From NCBI GenBank assembly GCA_950295325.1, contig OX485804.1:5456001-5520000 (forward strand): 64,000 bases of DNA. Direction: 5' to 3'. Source of the stretch: Polytrichum commune. Taxonomy: Eukaryota; Streptophyta; Polytrichopsida; Polytrichales; Polytrichaceae. A program made the translations under genes and the position numbers. The notes beneath the pieces are model-generated. The model searched no databases and was not told the origin of the DNA. It was given only the letters and a program-made list of their open reading frames with translations. Of the stretch, positions 52,544 through 64,000 are shown in pieces (position 1 is the first letter of the stretch; every line of letters starts with the position of its first letter).

Positions 52544-55500
52544 ACAATATTTTTGCAAGAATTCTTGATTGGTGTTATGGACTGAATTTCAAGGGACAAA
52601 AGTATCTGATGGCTAGCCATGGCTGCTATAAGCAGTCAGCCCTCCACATCTCTAGTTATATCTCTAGTTATATCTCTCTTTGTTTACTGAAACAAGATGT
52701 CGGTTGGAGACTCAGAATTTTTATTGATATCCTCCAATGTACAGAATCGAGGGGGAAATGCAACATGTAGGTGGTCTACACATTTGCCTTAGGTGTAACA
52801 TAGCTAGTAGTTTGCTCAAAGTTCAAAAACATGGCTCAAAGTTCAGAAAACTTTGTGAATGTAGAGGAAGGATCAAACAACCTGCATTATCATAGTCTTC
52901 TTTTCCCTTCAAGATCACGAAGAATCAACAATAAATACATTCTGGAATGTGAAGATTCATCTGGAACTATGCTACCGGCAGTTGCTGCACCACCTTCCGT
53001 GTGATGGAAATCTTGTACTGAAGTTCACAATATATCATTTATTATTTTTTTGTGGTGAGTCTCCCTAGAAATGAAAGAAGGAATCAAGGTACGGAATTGA
53101 TGCATAAGGTATGTGTGCCTAGCTAGTTTGGGGTTTAAATTTGACTTTAAGTACACATACATTGGCCAGAATCTGATCTCTGTATATCAAAAGTGATCAG
53201 ATCATTCGCGAAGCGTATGTCCACTTTCATTTATGGAACTTGATGCAGTCAATTGAAGGAGCGGAACCAATATGGGACCACTTCCACATATCCTGCATGT
53301 GCTTCGTAGACATAGTTTCCACACCCAAGATATGTTTGTTAGAATGTGGCAGACTATTCTTTTACTTAGTGTCTAACACCTAAGTAGGCACACATGAATG
53401 TCATGTTAAGCATATGTGAACCTAGAATAGGGCCTCCCTACACAATCTCTCTACAAATCATGAATATCTACATTTGGACTGGAGATCCCATGCGCATATG
53501 AAATCTAATCACAAATTCTTCACCAGCATCCTTCCTCATTTAAAAATGTTAACATGTGGAATCAGAAGTGCCCAAAGTAGACACACACACCTCACATCCT
53601 GTTGGCTTCAGAAGGCTTACCTGAGTTTTCTCTTTTCTTTTTTTCTTTTTTTTCTACTTGTTGGGGAGAACAAGAGGAGATTGTCACATACCAGAGTGCC
53701 TTGCACCCATCCAACATTAAAACATGACCCTTCATAAGTTTGTGGCGTATTCACCTCAAATGACTTTGAGCAGAGTGATCTGGGGACTTTGAATCTAATT
53801 CTAGTGTTGAATCAAGCAAAAACATTTACATTCAAGGTTTTTTATGTCGGATGAATGACAGGTTCGACCGCATGTAATAATTCCCTCTTCTTGTTTGTTT
53901 TCATCTAAAATATGAATAAAATTATACGAGGTTGGGGGGGGGGGGGAGTGGATAATGCTTTCCTTGAAACGTGGCCAAATTTAATTCTGAATTTTGTGGT
54001 TCACCAGTTTGGTTTGTGTTGACATTGTCATGGACGCAGGAGGGATCTTGAGGGCCTCAATTTCGTTTTAAAACAGAATTCTCATGTACAGAATATTCTA
54101 TATGTTCCATACATAGCATGCTTCCCAAGTTCCAGCCTTAATTTCTTGAGACCATTGGTTATCATGTCACCGCAATTCTGAACTGACCCATTTATAGAAT
54201 CCTGATCAACACAAACGATGGATCGTAGAGTACTGCGGCATCCGGAGAATTGAAATCGACCCAACTTGTTTAAATAGGCATATAAAACGTAATCAAGTCA
54301 CACCTATTCTGGACGATTTGGCAAGTTTGAGTGCTTAGCGTGATCCGATTTCATGTGTCGGTTATCTCGTTGGACTGACCTTTCAAAGTAGATTCAGGAG
54401 CTATATATGCAACTCATAAACATTTGAACCCTATCACAATTTATTTTACATAATTTTGAAGTCAGCATTTCAAACCATGTTGAGGTAACATAGGCGCATT
54501 GTCTACGCTATCCATCTTAGATCATAGGGGGTTAGGGGTAAAGGGGTAAAGGGTTTAACGTGATTTTAGGGTTGGGTCCACCTTCACATGGAAATGAATG
54601 CTTTTTAACTAACTTGATATGGCATAGATACTCACAACTTTGACAACGTCAAATTACAATTGACATGTGACACATGTTTACAATGCTTTATACATTGGCA
54701 TATTCGAGATCTTACCTATTTGGGAGCCTCCAATCGCTTGTCTTTGTCATGTTATGTTGCACGAGGTCTTGTTGTGTGCATGCACATAGGTCATTCTAAG
54801 CCTCCATTTGGTTTTTATTTTTAAAAAAAATATTCAACATAATATACTTAGTGACCAGTATACCTTTCATCCATAATAGTTCACAAACCAAAATAAGTAC
54901 ACATATCTTTAAAATGTTATTAAAGGACAAACCCTGATACAACATATTGTCAAAAGTAAAATAAATAGTAATGATAATAGTAATAATATTAACTATATTT
55001 AGAAACTAGCAAATCCATGGCCCTACATAATGTTGGAGCCTCCACCTGTTGTCATCATAGTGTGTTGCAAGATGGACTTGTTGGCGGTGGACATAGATCA
55101 TGCTATGCCTCCACTCGATTTGTTTTGACTTTCTTGAAACCTTGTAACATAATAAGCTTTATGTCCATTATACCTTTGACGTTAGGTCCCTAGAACTTGA
55201 GTATCACAAAGCACAAAATAAATAAATTAGGCACACCTCCCTTAAAAGTGTTTCAACCAAGGAGACACCCTTTTGTCAAAAGCATTACGGATAAAAACTC
55301 ACAACAAGAGTCTTCGTATCAACAACCTTTGAGTCGCGGCGAGTGCTTCCCTCCGTACACGAGGTTCGGCCGCAAAGGGCACGAGGCAAGCCCTTTATGG
55401 TCTCGTCTCGTCTTGGTTTCAAGACCTCGGCCCTAACTCCAAGAGCCAATGTTTGTATGTCTCAATAAACCGGACACAACACAAAAAGCGACATATGACT

Positions 55501-56431
55501 TGTGCAACAAAAACCTTTGGAGAGATGCAAGCTTACCGACCACATTATAAGTAGGTTCACTTATGTGTCCCCCCCCCCCCCTCCCCCCCCCCCACCCGAA
55601 CATCATAAGCTTGACGTATTCCCAACATCATCATAAACGGGGAGGGATATAGCACCCATTTTGTACGTGTTATGTCTTGCACTCCTAGATGGCGGGCATC
55701 ATAAACCCGCCCCCCGTGGTGGGAATTTAGATATATAGATCATGACACCCGAATTGTGCAAGTGGCACCCAAATCTCTACATAGTGCCTACGAATCCCCA
55801 AACACCCACAATGATGCGTCTCGTAACCATAACCCGTGCCCAAGAGTACCAAATAATTGAGCAAGCTATATCTTCCGAGATCTCCCAAAGATTTTTTTGT
55901 GCCACGACGTGAGCTCCACCAATAATCCCATGGGTTTAAAATATACCGACCCCCCCCCCCCCCTTCCCCTTCCCCTTCTCCCTCTTAGCTCGCACCAAGA
56001 AGACCAATCCAAACCCCGTTTGGCTTCAATCCCACTTTTTAAAAGTGCCAAGATGGATGCATTGGAGGACAAAAGCAAGTTTTCTAGTGACTATAATACC
56101 ATATTTCGAAGGCCTTTGGCTTGCACGACAAGCTTCCGAGAACGATGCCATTACGATGACCCGCTTTGCAATGCGATGCGAAGGCGGGCATTGACATGTG
56201 TTGGAGGGCGAGGTGCTTGGAAACTCCACCAACTCGATCATGGCCGAGCTGCCTTGCGGAGGGTGCCTCCCAATAACTTACACATATATTTTGTGGTTGG
56301 GTTGATGGAGAATCATCCATTTTGGAATCGGCATTATTCTTGCCTGCATTCAAGGGCCAAAAGGCAGAGCTGTACCCATGAATTCGGGTGATTTTTGATG
56401 CATATATACACAAGGGTTGACACTATAGAGG
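52544..56431. other. gene-poor stretch with homopolymers and degenerate repeats
   Basis: The first few hundred bases probably contain the GAPN 3' untranslated region. After that I see no supported gene. The frames at 53474-53737 and 55897-56391 have no recognisable motif. G or C runs of 11 or more stand at 53934-53946, 55569-55593 (one T inside) and 55950-55963. Confidence 0.4.
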
Positions 56432-56855
56432 ACCTTGAAGGGTGCATAACATTATTAAGGAGTCAGCGGGCATGCGTTCGTTCATGTGGGCCCTGAGAAT
56501 ATAACCATGGGATGCCACTGCTAGTGCATATGAAAGGTGTATCTTTTCCTTAAAAAATCAAGTTGTTTAGTAGATGTATTCCACTACACCGTTTATGATG
56601 TTTAGTGTCACTTCTTATTCAGATTTACACAATGCAATAAGTTCTTGAAGGGTGCATAACATTGTTAAGCAGTTTGCGTTCGTTCATGTGGGTCCCGAGA
56701 ATATAACCGTGGGATGTCATGGCTAGTGCAGATTAAAGGTGTATCCTTTTCAAAAATAAAAATAAAAATAACCAAGGTGCTTATTAGATGTATTCCACAA
56801 CATCGTTTATGATGTTTAGTGTCACTTATTATTCGGATTTACACAATGCAATAAT
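56432..56855. repeat. 210-bp tandem duplication
   Basis: CTTGAAGGGTGCATAACATT starts units at about 56433 and 56643. Both continue with GTTCGTTCATGTGGG, GAGAATATAACC, TTAGATGTATTCCAC and TTTATGATGTTTAGTGTCAC, ending in TTTACACAATGCAATAA. The second unit has an AAAAATAAAAATAAAAATAA insertion. Confidence 0.85.
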
Positions 56856-59800
56856 TTCATGCTTCAAAATTCAATAAATGGTTTCATTTTTTATCAGCAA
56901 AGGTTGAATAGGTTGTGTGGACATTGTTGATCAGGAATGATTTTACTTGGTAAAATTTTGCATATACATTAAATAGGTATAGCACTTTGTAGCTTTGGAT
57001 AGTAAGTGACACTAAGTGCCATACATACTGTAGTTTGGGCCTATGCCGTCCTAGCCCATTGCATATGTGGTCCCCCACCCTCCAAATATTAAAAATTAAA
57101 ACTTCTTACTCTATTGGTCCTTTGCACCCATGCATGTGAATTACACTCTAAACTCTGTAATATCATGTTTGTGGCAACCAAAGTGCACGTGATATTAGGG
57201 AGTTTTGTAGTGTTAACATGGACGCGTGATGAAAAGAGAATTAGTGTAGCATGTGACATTATGGAATAACACAATGTGAACATTGCAATTATGACAATAT
57301 TTACAATGATGACAACATGATGCGTGCGAGTGTGTGGTTTGAATTCTTTGTGTTTATTTTATTGTCAAACCCCATGATATATGGGAGGGAAATGTGACAA
57401 AAAGGAGTGAGTTTTAAATTGAGAACATCCGTTCCCTGGGTTTTGGGATGTAAGAGAAGGGGTGGCATTGAGGATGTTGATATTACGGAGTTTAGAGTGT
57501 AATGTCCAAGGCCACATTTGAATTGGTCCCCACCTTTCCAAAACAGTGGACACTAGTGGAAAAGGGTGGGACAATGGCCTCACCATCACCACCATGTCCA
57601 CCAACGTTATCGACTAGTGGTGGCCCGCACCAGACACTTGCTCAATGACTAAATCATTCAACAAAAATATATTGGGATTCAAAAAGTGGATATTTTTAAT
57701 TTACAATATTGATTGTTAATGATACTCTAATTCTCTTCTTGAGAATAAAGCTCCTATGCAGAGAATTCTAAAAGCACACCAACCTCGCTATTTTCAATGT
57801 TACTTGTGTTAGGTTGAGCTAGTGACATTATAGCTTTATTCCTCCATGCCAAGGCAATCGCTTTATTATGGGGCCATCATTGTGTTGGATGGATGAGAGG
57901 TACGCTTGTATGCAATAATTTACTTAGGGCTTCTGATAACTTCACCAATATGTGCAATTAGATTGCATTTGTGATTAGATTGCCTCTTAACCCATGCAAA
58001 TAGCCTTCGGTTTAAATATGATCACAAAGTAATTATAACTTTGTTAATCAATCTGAATGGTTGCCACATTAACAAAAGCATGTATCTTGTTACTTGTTGT
58101 AACAAATACTCAAAATAATGTGGAGTGTCAATAAATTAATGTGGGACAACCTAATTGCACATTGGTGTTGAGCTTTGGAGGCATACATGAGGTGTGAGGA
58201 AATTATCTAGGGTTGCATGCGTTTCTAGAGTCGGTGACTTAGTGCAGTATGGGTCATCATCATTTACGTTATCAATTTAGGCATCAATTAAGCTATTGGC
58301 TCCTTACGCTTTATATATCAGCTCTCAAGTGAGTCCTTCTACACTAATTCAGGGCCTTTGATTCAATTTTTCATGTCCAATTCTTCAAATAAAAAGAATA
58401 TATAAGTTGTAATAGAATTTCATGTTTTTTCACCTTGGAGAATTTTGGTAGGGGCCCAATTCAAAGAGGCATGCGTCTAGCCATGGTAGCTTGTCATGTG
58501 TGTAGAGTCCAACTGCCATACCCTCTTCGGAAGCTACTTCTCTACGGATCATCATATTTGGAAGATTTGTATGATTCACAGTAGATGCTAGGCATTTTGG
58601 ACACCATCCAATGGCTTCCTCAAGTGAGTAGAAAGTTACTTTTTCAAAGGACTTTCCAACCTTCCTCGCACATCTTGCATGCATGGGAGGGGTAGGCTCC
58701 TTTCCATGGTTGGAACCGTCTTCTAGTTGTAGACAAAAAATATCACCCTTCCATGTATAGTATATTGTATGTTTGATAGGTGGTATGGCATACCTTTAGA
58801 GCAATGTGGTCCCAAAATGAGAAAATGACACACTAATGTACTTCATGGGCATGGTTTGAGATGGTGCACCAATTTTTTGACTAGCGTGATTGACAAATTT
58901 AGTGTGTCCTTCAAGGACCAAAAGGTTGGCCCTACCCATAAATTGGGGGAATTTGTGATACACAAGGTTGACATAGAGAACTTTGAAGGTGCATTCTTTT
59001 CCCCGAAACCCTAAACACGACGTAGGATTTTTAGTTGGATGCATCATATAGTTTCATAGATGCCTTCAAAGGCTTGTGGTCCCAAAATGAGATAACAACT
59101 CACTAAATGATGCTTTGTGTGCGTAGCTTCGGATGTTACATCAAATTTGTAGCTACACCTCTTGCATCTAATATTGTGGCATGTGCTATAATTTTAACAC
59201 CCTCATGATAATTTTGGTCAATGAATTTTCTCTTGACCTACGCAATTTTAATGCCCAAAGCAACATATGTTTAGAATTAGGAATACTAAATGAATACCTG
59301 AATTATTGTGGTTTGAAAGATATAGTATTCATATAAAATCATTTGAAAAAACCGATTTATCATTTTATAGTTGATTGTTGTTAGTTTATTGATTTATAAG
59401 CTACCCTAATTTCAACCCACACATAAAATATAATGGGCCACGGTATTTTTTTACCCATGCTTAACTTTTAGCCCACTATATTAGGTGTAAACATTGTAGT
59501 GTGTCAAATGAAATTGATGATGTGGACAATACTACAACCTAATCATGTTTGAGCACATCTTGTTTATGAGGTTATGATGTCATGGTTGTAAATGTACTTG
59601 TTATTAAGATTTTCATTTCTTTTTTGAGGGAAAAAAGGAAATACGTAATGTGGATACACTTGTGTGGCAACATCTAAGTTGTGAGATGGAGCGTTGGACC
59701 CATAGGTAAAGTTACAACAGGGCAAACATATATAGAAGATCATATACAGTTAGGTAGGGCTTAAGTTGAAGATAATCTTGCAACATCTTCATATTTCATG

Positions 59801-62800
59801 TACTCTATGGATGCTCATCCACCATCATCACAAATCATCAAAGCCATAACTCACCAAGAGTTGGTGTCTTGGGAGGTTATATAAGATGGGTAGAGGATGT
59901 GTCAAAAGATAACAAATATGTGGGTAGAGTATAAAGATCTAGTTGACTTCATGAACCAACCTTCAAATTTGGGAATAAGTTTATGTTGGTATCAGAAGTC
60001 AAGTATCTTAATGTAGATTTATGATTTGACTAACCACATCATGGTAAATTTGGAACAATAATTATGTTGGCTACAATGACATTCATGGTAGGAACCAATT
60101 ATAAGAATCAAATCCAATGAATAATAGAATATTCTATAAATTCATTAAGCAATAATGAAATACATATCCTTCTAGACAAATATTGGAGGCTTCTTTTTTG
60201 CAAGCCGTGTTCTTGTATAACTCTTCATTGGATGGCATTAGCTCTTCATTGGATATTTGTATTGTAAAGTATATTTTCATTGTTTCTAAGCTATTACTTT
60301 GTATGTAAAACTTTGTAAGAGCTTACTAACTTCTCATGGACGGAGTGGAGTCGCCTAAAACTCGGGACCCGCCACTAAGCTCTTTTAATGGGAGTAGACA
60401 ATGAGCTCCATTATGAGTTGTGGATGGAGCCCATCCTCCCATTCAAGGGCTTGCTTCGCCCAAGATCTAGTTAAGTGGGTGAGTGGTGTCATTATTTTCT
60501 CCTTTATTCTTTAGGCTTTTGGTCGCCAACCCCTTGGTCTCTTAGCTTATACCTTAGAGCCACTTTGGTCATGTAATGTTGGTTAATGGCACTACCTTTT
60601 CATTACAATGGAGTTTAAGAATTTTTGGGATTCAAATTCAAGTTCCAGAGTGGAGCACATTGGTGGTGCTTGAAGGTCCTTGCGGAGGTCCTCATTTGGG
60701 GCTTATAATATATATATATCTTCCCAAAGGCAATTCAATCTTGTTGGTTTCCCTTATGATGAGGTTTTTTATTCATGAAAGGGAGGAGTGGAATTTTGAT
60801 GGCGTGGAATTGAGAGTTGAATTTGAATAGTAGGAGGTTTTGATACCTACTAGTAGCATAATATTTTGGAACCACAATTGCACCTTTTGATGCAATTGAG
60901 TTTATGCAAAGGCCAACCTCCCTGCCTATTATATGAGTGGTTTTTTTTAAGCAATGATGTTCATTTTGAATGCATTCTCCTATTTATGAGGGTTGGTGCA
61001 ATCTTTTTAGGTGTGGAAATGTACTAGGTACTTCAAGTGTATGATGTTTCAACACTAATCATCTTATATGTGTACAAATTTGGGTGCACATCGATGTTTT
61101 AAAGGGTTGGTGGCTTAAGATGTTGCTAAGTGGTTGAAATGTATGATATGTGCATGTTGACCATCTCATATATTTACAAACTAATTGAACTTGAAAGCCT
61201 GCACAGGTTTAAGGGGCTAGTGCAATTTTTTTTTGTAGCCAATTTCGATGGGCTTGTTCAATCTCAATACGTAGCCAACTTCCCCCTTAGTTTGTGGTGA
61301 GTGTGGCCACATCTAGAGTGCAAATATAAATCCAGGCCAATTATGTGCTTACTGTTGTATATGTGGGGTCATTGTTCACCTTATCAAAGCATACATAAAG
61401 CCTTGAATATTTTCCATGTATAATTCGAAGTCGCCACCCAAATTGACACATAGGTTATGTGCAATTGCCAAACACTCCCTTCGATTCATCTAAATGTAGC
61501 CACCCTAAACTCCACAAAAATCTCAAACTCGCCACCTTGGTTGCTTCTGAATTCAACATGTAGCCAACCTAAAACTTGCTAAAATAATAAAGGTTGGTGA
61601 GAATTGCATCCTTGAACCAAGTGTTTAAAAAATAATATCGATTGAACCAGTAACACATAACTTTAATCACAATACATTACGACGAGGTGTTACATGTATA
61701 TGATGAAAAGAGGACTGGTCCAATCCCAAGCACTGCCCGGGGAGAATATTGGTCCAATTATGGGATAAGAAGTTGCTTAATTGAGAGATCAAATGACAAA
61801 AAACCAACTAGAAGGATGATGAAATTTTATTTTAAAGTCGAGGAAGCCAAAAGGTTAAACAAATGAAATCAAACAATTAAATATTGTGAATTTAAATATG
61901 AGTAAAAAAACAACAAGTTTAAGTGTTGTGTCATCGTTGTGAGGTTGGTGTGTGTGATGTTATTTCAACCAACTCAACTCAATTGTGGTCCCAATTGGTG
62001 TCCTCGATACCATGTCCCCGTCTCGACCAAGCACGGTCATGATTTTGATGATTTTGGGTCCATCCTTATTCCACATCGTAGCTCGTCTCGATGTTACATG
62101 ACCATCAACAATAATTCACGTTCCATATGCAATTCTTGCAACTTGAAATGGATGTTGTATGTTCAAACCACTCTTTAAGCTTTTATTCATTTATTTATTT
62201 TTAAAAAATAGGCTCAAATGGATAAAAAAACTTTGTTGGTAGCAATGTGTGTACACTAAGTTTTTTTTGGGTGTTTCTTCTTGTGTTGTGCATCATGTGC
62301 TTGGTATCTTAAGTTGGGGTGTAGATTGCTTAGTTGTCAAGATATTTTGGGATATTTGTGATTGGAAATTCAAAGCATAACCCTCATATCAAAAAACAAA
62401 ACCAAACAGTGAACTATTCCAATCATAATATATTATGATATTACATAATAAATAAAAGGGTAAAGGTTCCTCAAGTTCCCCATAATCCTCACCAAGGTGA
62501 AACAATCTCATCTATTCGTCCAAAAGCTTGGAGATTCCACAAACACCTTAAACCTCTAAGATGTCCTTGGAATTTGAAAGCCACATCCACATTGGGCTCC
62601 TTTCCAAATGGCCACCACCAACATACTTAACTTATTCAATGCCAATATGCTACATGCAACATAACGTTACTAAGTACCTACATGAAGGTCTCTTTCTAAA
62701 AAAACAAAAGAGGTTGCGATTAAAAAGCTATGATAATCTACAACCGCTTGTCGAAAAGTTCATAATACACAGCTTGCGTGCTCCCCATAAACGGAGAATC

Positions 62801-64000
62801 GCGGAGTTCAAGGAGATTTACTGTTCATGGGTCCATTCACGATTGAGGTACTACTTTTGGGACAAAGGACTTAAGGACTTCGCAATATTTGGGTACGTTT
62901 AGGGTATTTTTATTAATTACCAAAAAATTGGGGAGAACCAACGGCCGGGATCTTCTCGGATAAGCATTAGCGGGAAGGTGACGGGATTTCCAGAGCAGCA
63001 TGAATCCAAAATAAAAATTGACAATATGGCGACATCAATGGCATTTTTTGTTATTTAGGTGTGCATTGGTGGTCAATTATTTCATGTTTTGCATCTTGGT
63101 ACCTTGGCATAAGTGTCATGTGTCCATTCATATAAATTTTTTTGTCCAATTCTTATACTAGACATTCCTTTTACGTGTGGCCGTGTACATATGTATTTTT
63201 GGCCATGTTTGGTGCCACATGTAAAGTTGGGCAATTGGTATTGAATACATTTTTGGTTCTATTGGTACACACTTGAACGATGATTGTGAGGAAAAAATTT
63301 GGGATCGTTTCGACTAATTCTTGTTGTTCTTTTCATTCCTTGATCCTAAGGTGAACAATTAAGACAACACTCCTAAATGTCCTTTAAGGAATCAAAATGA
63401 ATCTTAGATGACCCTATTCCTTCTAAATTAACTTTATCGGTGTACTCAATATGGAGTATGAATGATAGGTATGATCCAAAATATGCTTCACAATACAAAT
63501 CCAAGCATACCAGGCATGTGAAGTTATCCAAAAAAGTCTTTTTTTCCGTTAGACACCCAAAAGTAGTACCCCAACCGTGAATGCCCCCTCATGTGATACA
63601 CAGTTCCATGGAACATAACCAAGGAGCTATGTAATGTTATGATAGTTCATATGAGTTAAAGTATTTCATAATTAGATGGCTATTTTGGTACCGAAGTGAT
63701 CAAATTTGCTTAAGTCTCCTCATATGTGAGAGCTTCATGAGATGTAGAGGACCACCATGCATGCAATTTCATGATGAAATTTTGATACAATGTATCAGAA
63801 GGTACATATTCGGGGCCTAGGGTGGGGATGGGGGTAAGCTAAAACTTACATATTTTTAGCAAGATCCAAGGACACTTAAGCCACGGACAAAATTATCCCC
63901 GTGGTCTATAGTGGTTATAACACGATATTCATTAAAATGAGAGTTTTCCAGTGAATTGAGAGTACATAAAGAAAACTAATAATCCAAGAATGAAATGAAA
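56856..64000. other. A/T-rich repeat-derived stretch, no gene recognised
   Basis: Frames are short. The longest, 62561-62902 (113 residues, containing HKRRIAEFKEIYCSWVHSRL), matches nothing I know. Local duplications include GTGGTCCCAAAATGAGA at about 58806 and 59079, and loosely repeated units with GGTTGGTG and ATCATCTTATAT at 60980-61220. No LTR ends, RNA gene or intact transposase was found. Confidence 0.4.

Noticed and set aside
56048-56391. Frame starting MDALEDKSKFSS that looked like a transposon-encoded protein
   Set aside because: No family motif could be recognised and it lies in repeat-derived DNA; not enough support for a gene call.
62561-62902. 113-codon frame near the right edge
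   Set aside because: Basic and aromatic-rich, but without any recognised domain, splice signals or conserved neighbour.

Overview
The window is nuclear DNA from a land plant. Support comes from spliced genes with GT-AG introns, a cytosolic Hsp70 ending in EEVD, a plant-type non-phosphorylating glyceraldehyde-3-phosphate dehydrogenase (GAPN), an ankyrin/RCC1 protein of a type known in plants, a plastid-targeted membrane protein, a nuclear tRNA-Glu, two U5 snRNA genes with plant-type upstream elements, and phenylalanine ammonia-lyase (PAL) debris. The gene set does not fix the lineage. A seed-free plant (moss, lycophyte or fern) seems plausible, but that is a weak inference.

Layout: 1-3.1 kb is repeat-rich with degraded element coding sequence. 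At 3.25-4.6 kb lies an intact, intronless, secreted GH71/GH99-like protein on the + strand, a candidate for horizontal transfer. At 5.2-6.75 kb is a broken 3' portion of a PAL gene (- strand), split by a 506-bp inverted-repeat element. At 6.8-9.2 kb are degenerate tandem arrays, and at 9.2-11.7 kb a dead PIF/Harbinger element (transposase + strand, Myb/SANT-like ORF - strand). At 14.0-14.4 kb is a broken secreted-protein gene, and at 14.7-15.8 kb a dispersed repeat with a Tourist-like MITE inserted in it. The Hsp70 gene (- strand) spans 16.6-19.1 kb. From 19.5 to 26 kb there are nested inverted-repeat elements, a 33-bp hairpin, and the first U5 gene sitting between ~350-bp inverted arms beside a second Tourist-like MITE. 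Next come a plastid membrane protein gene (27-28.1 kb, -), tRNA-Glu(CTC) (29.3 kb, -), the second U5 gene (29.9-30.0 kb, -) and a CHK/EcKinase-like kinase gene (31.3-32.4 kb, -). The ankyrin/RCC1 gene (10 coding exons, +, 38.5-44.65 kb) and the GAPN gene (10 exons, +, 46.06-52.54 kb) follow. From 52.5 to 64 kb I find only degenerate repeats.

The most noteworthy observations are these. (1) The two U5 genes have almost identical RNA cores but their USE-TATA spacings differ by exactly ten bases (23 vs 33), the distance that in plants separates Pol III-type from Pol II-type snRNA promoters. (2) A 33-bp stem has all five imperfections as G.U wobbles on one strand only. (3) The Hsp70 gene appears to have lost one base at its exon junction. 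(4) A GAPN intron holds a tandem duplication with a fossil copy of the preceding exon end. (5) One inverted-repeat family has inserted into three GAPN introns. The genes are unrelated housekeeping or metabolic loci; I see no operon-like or cluster logic linking them.
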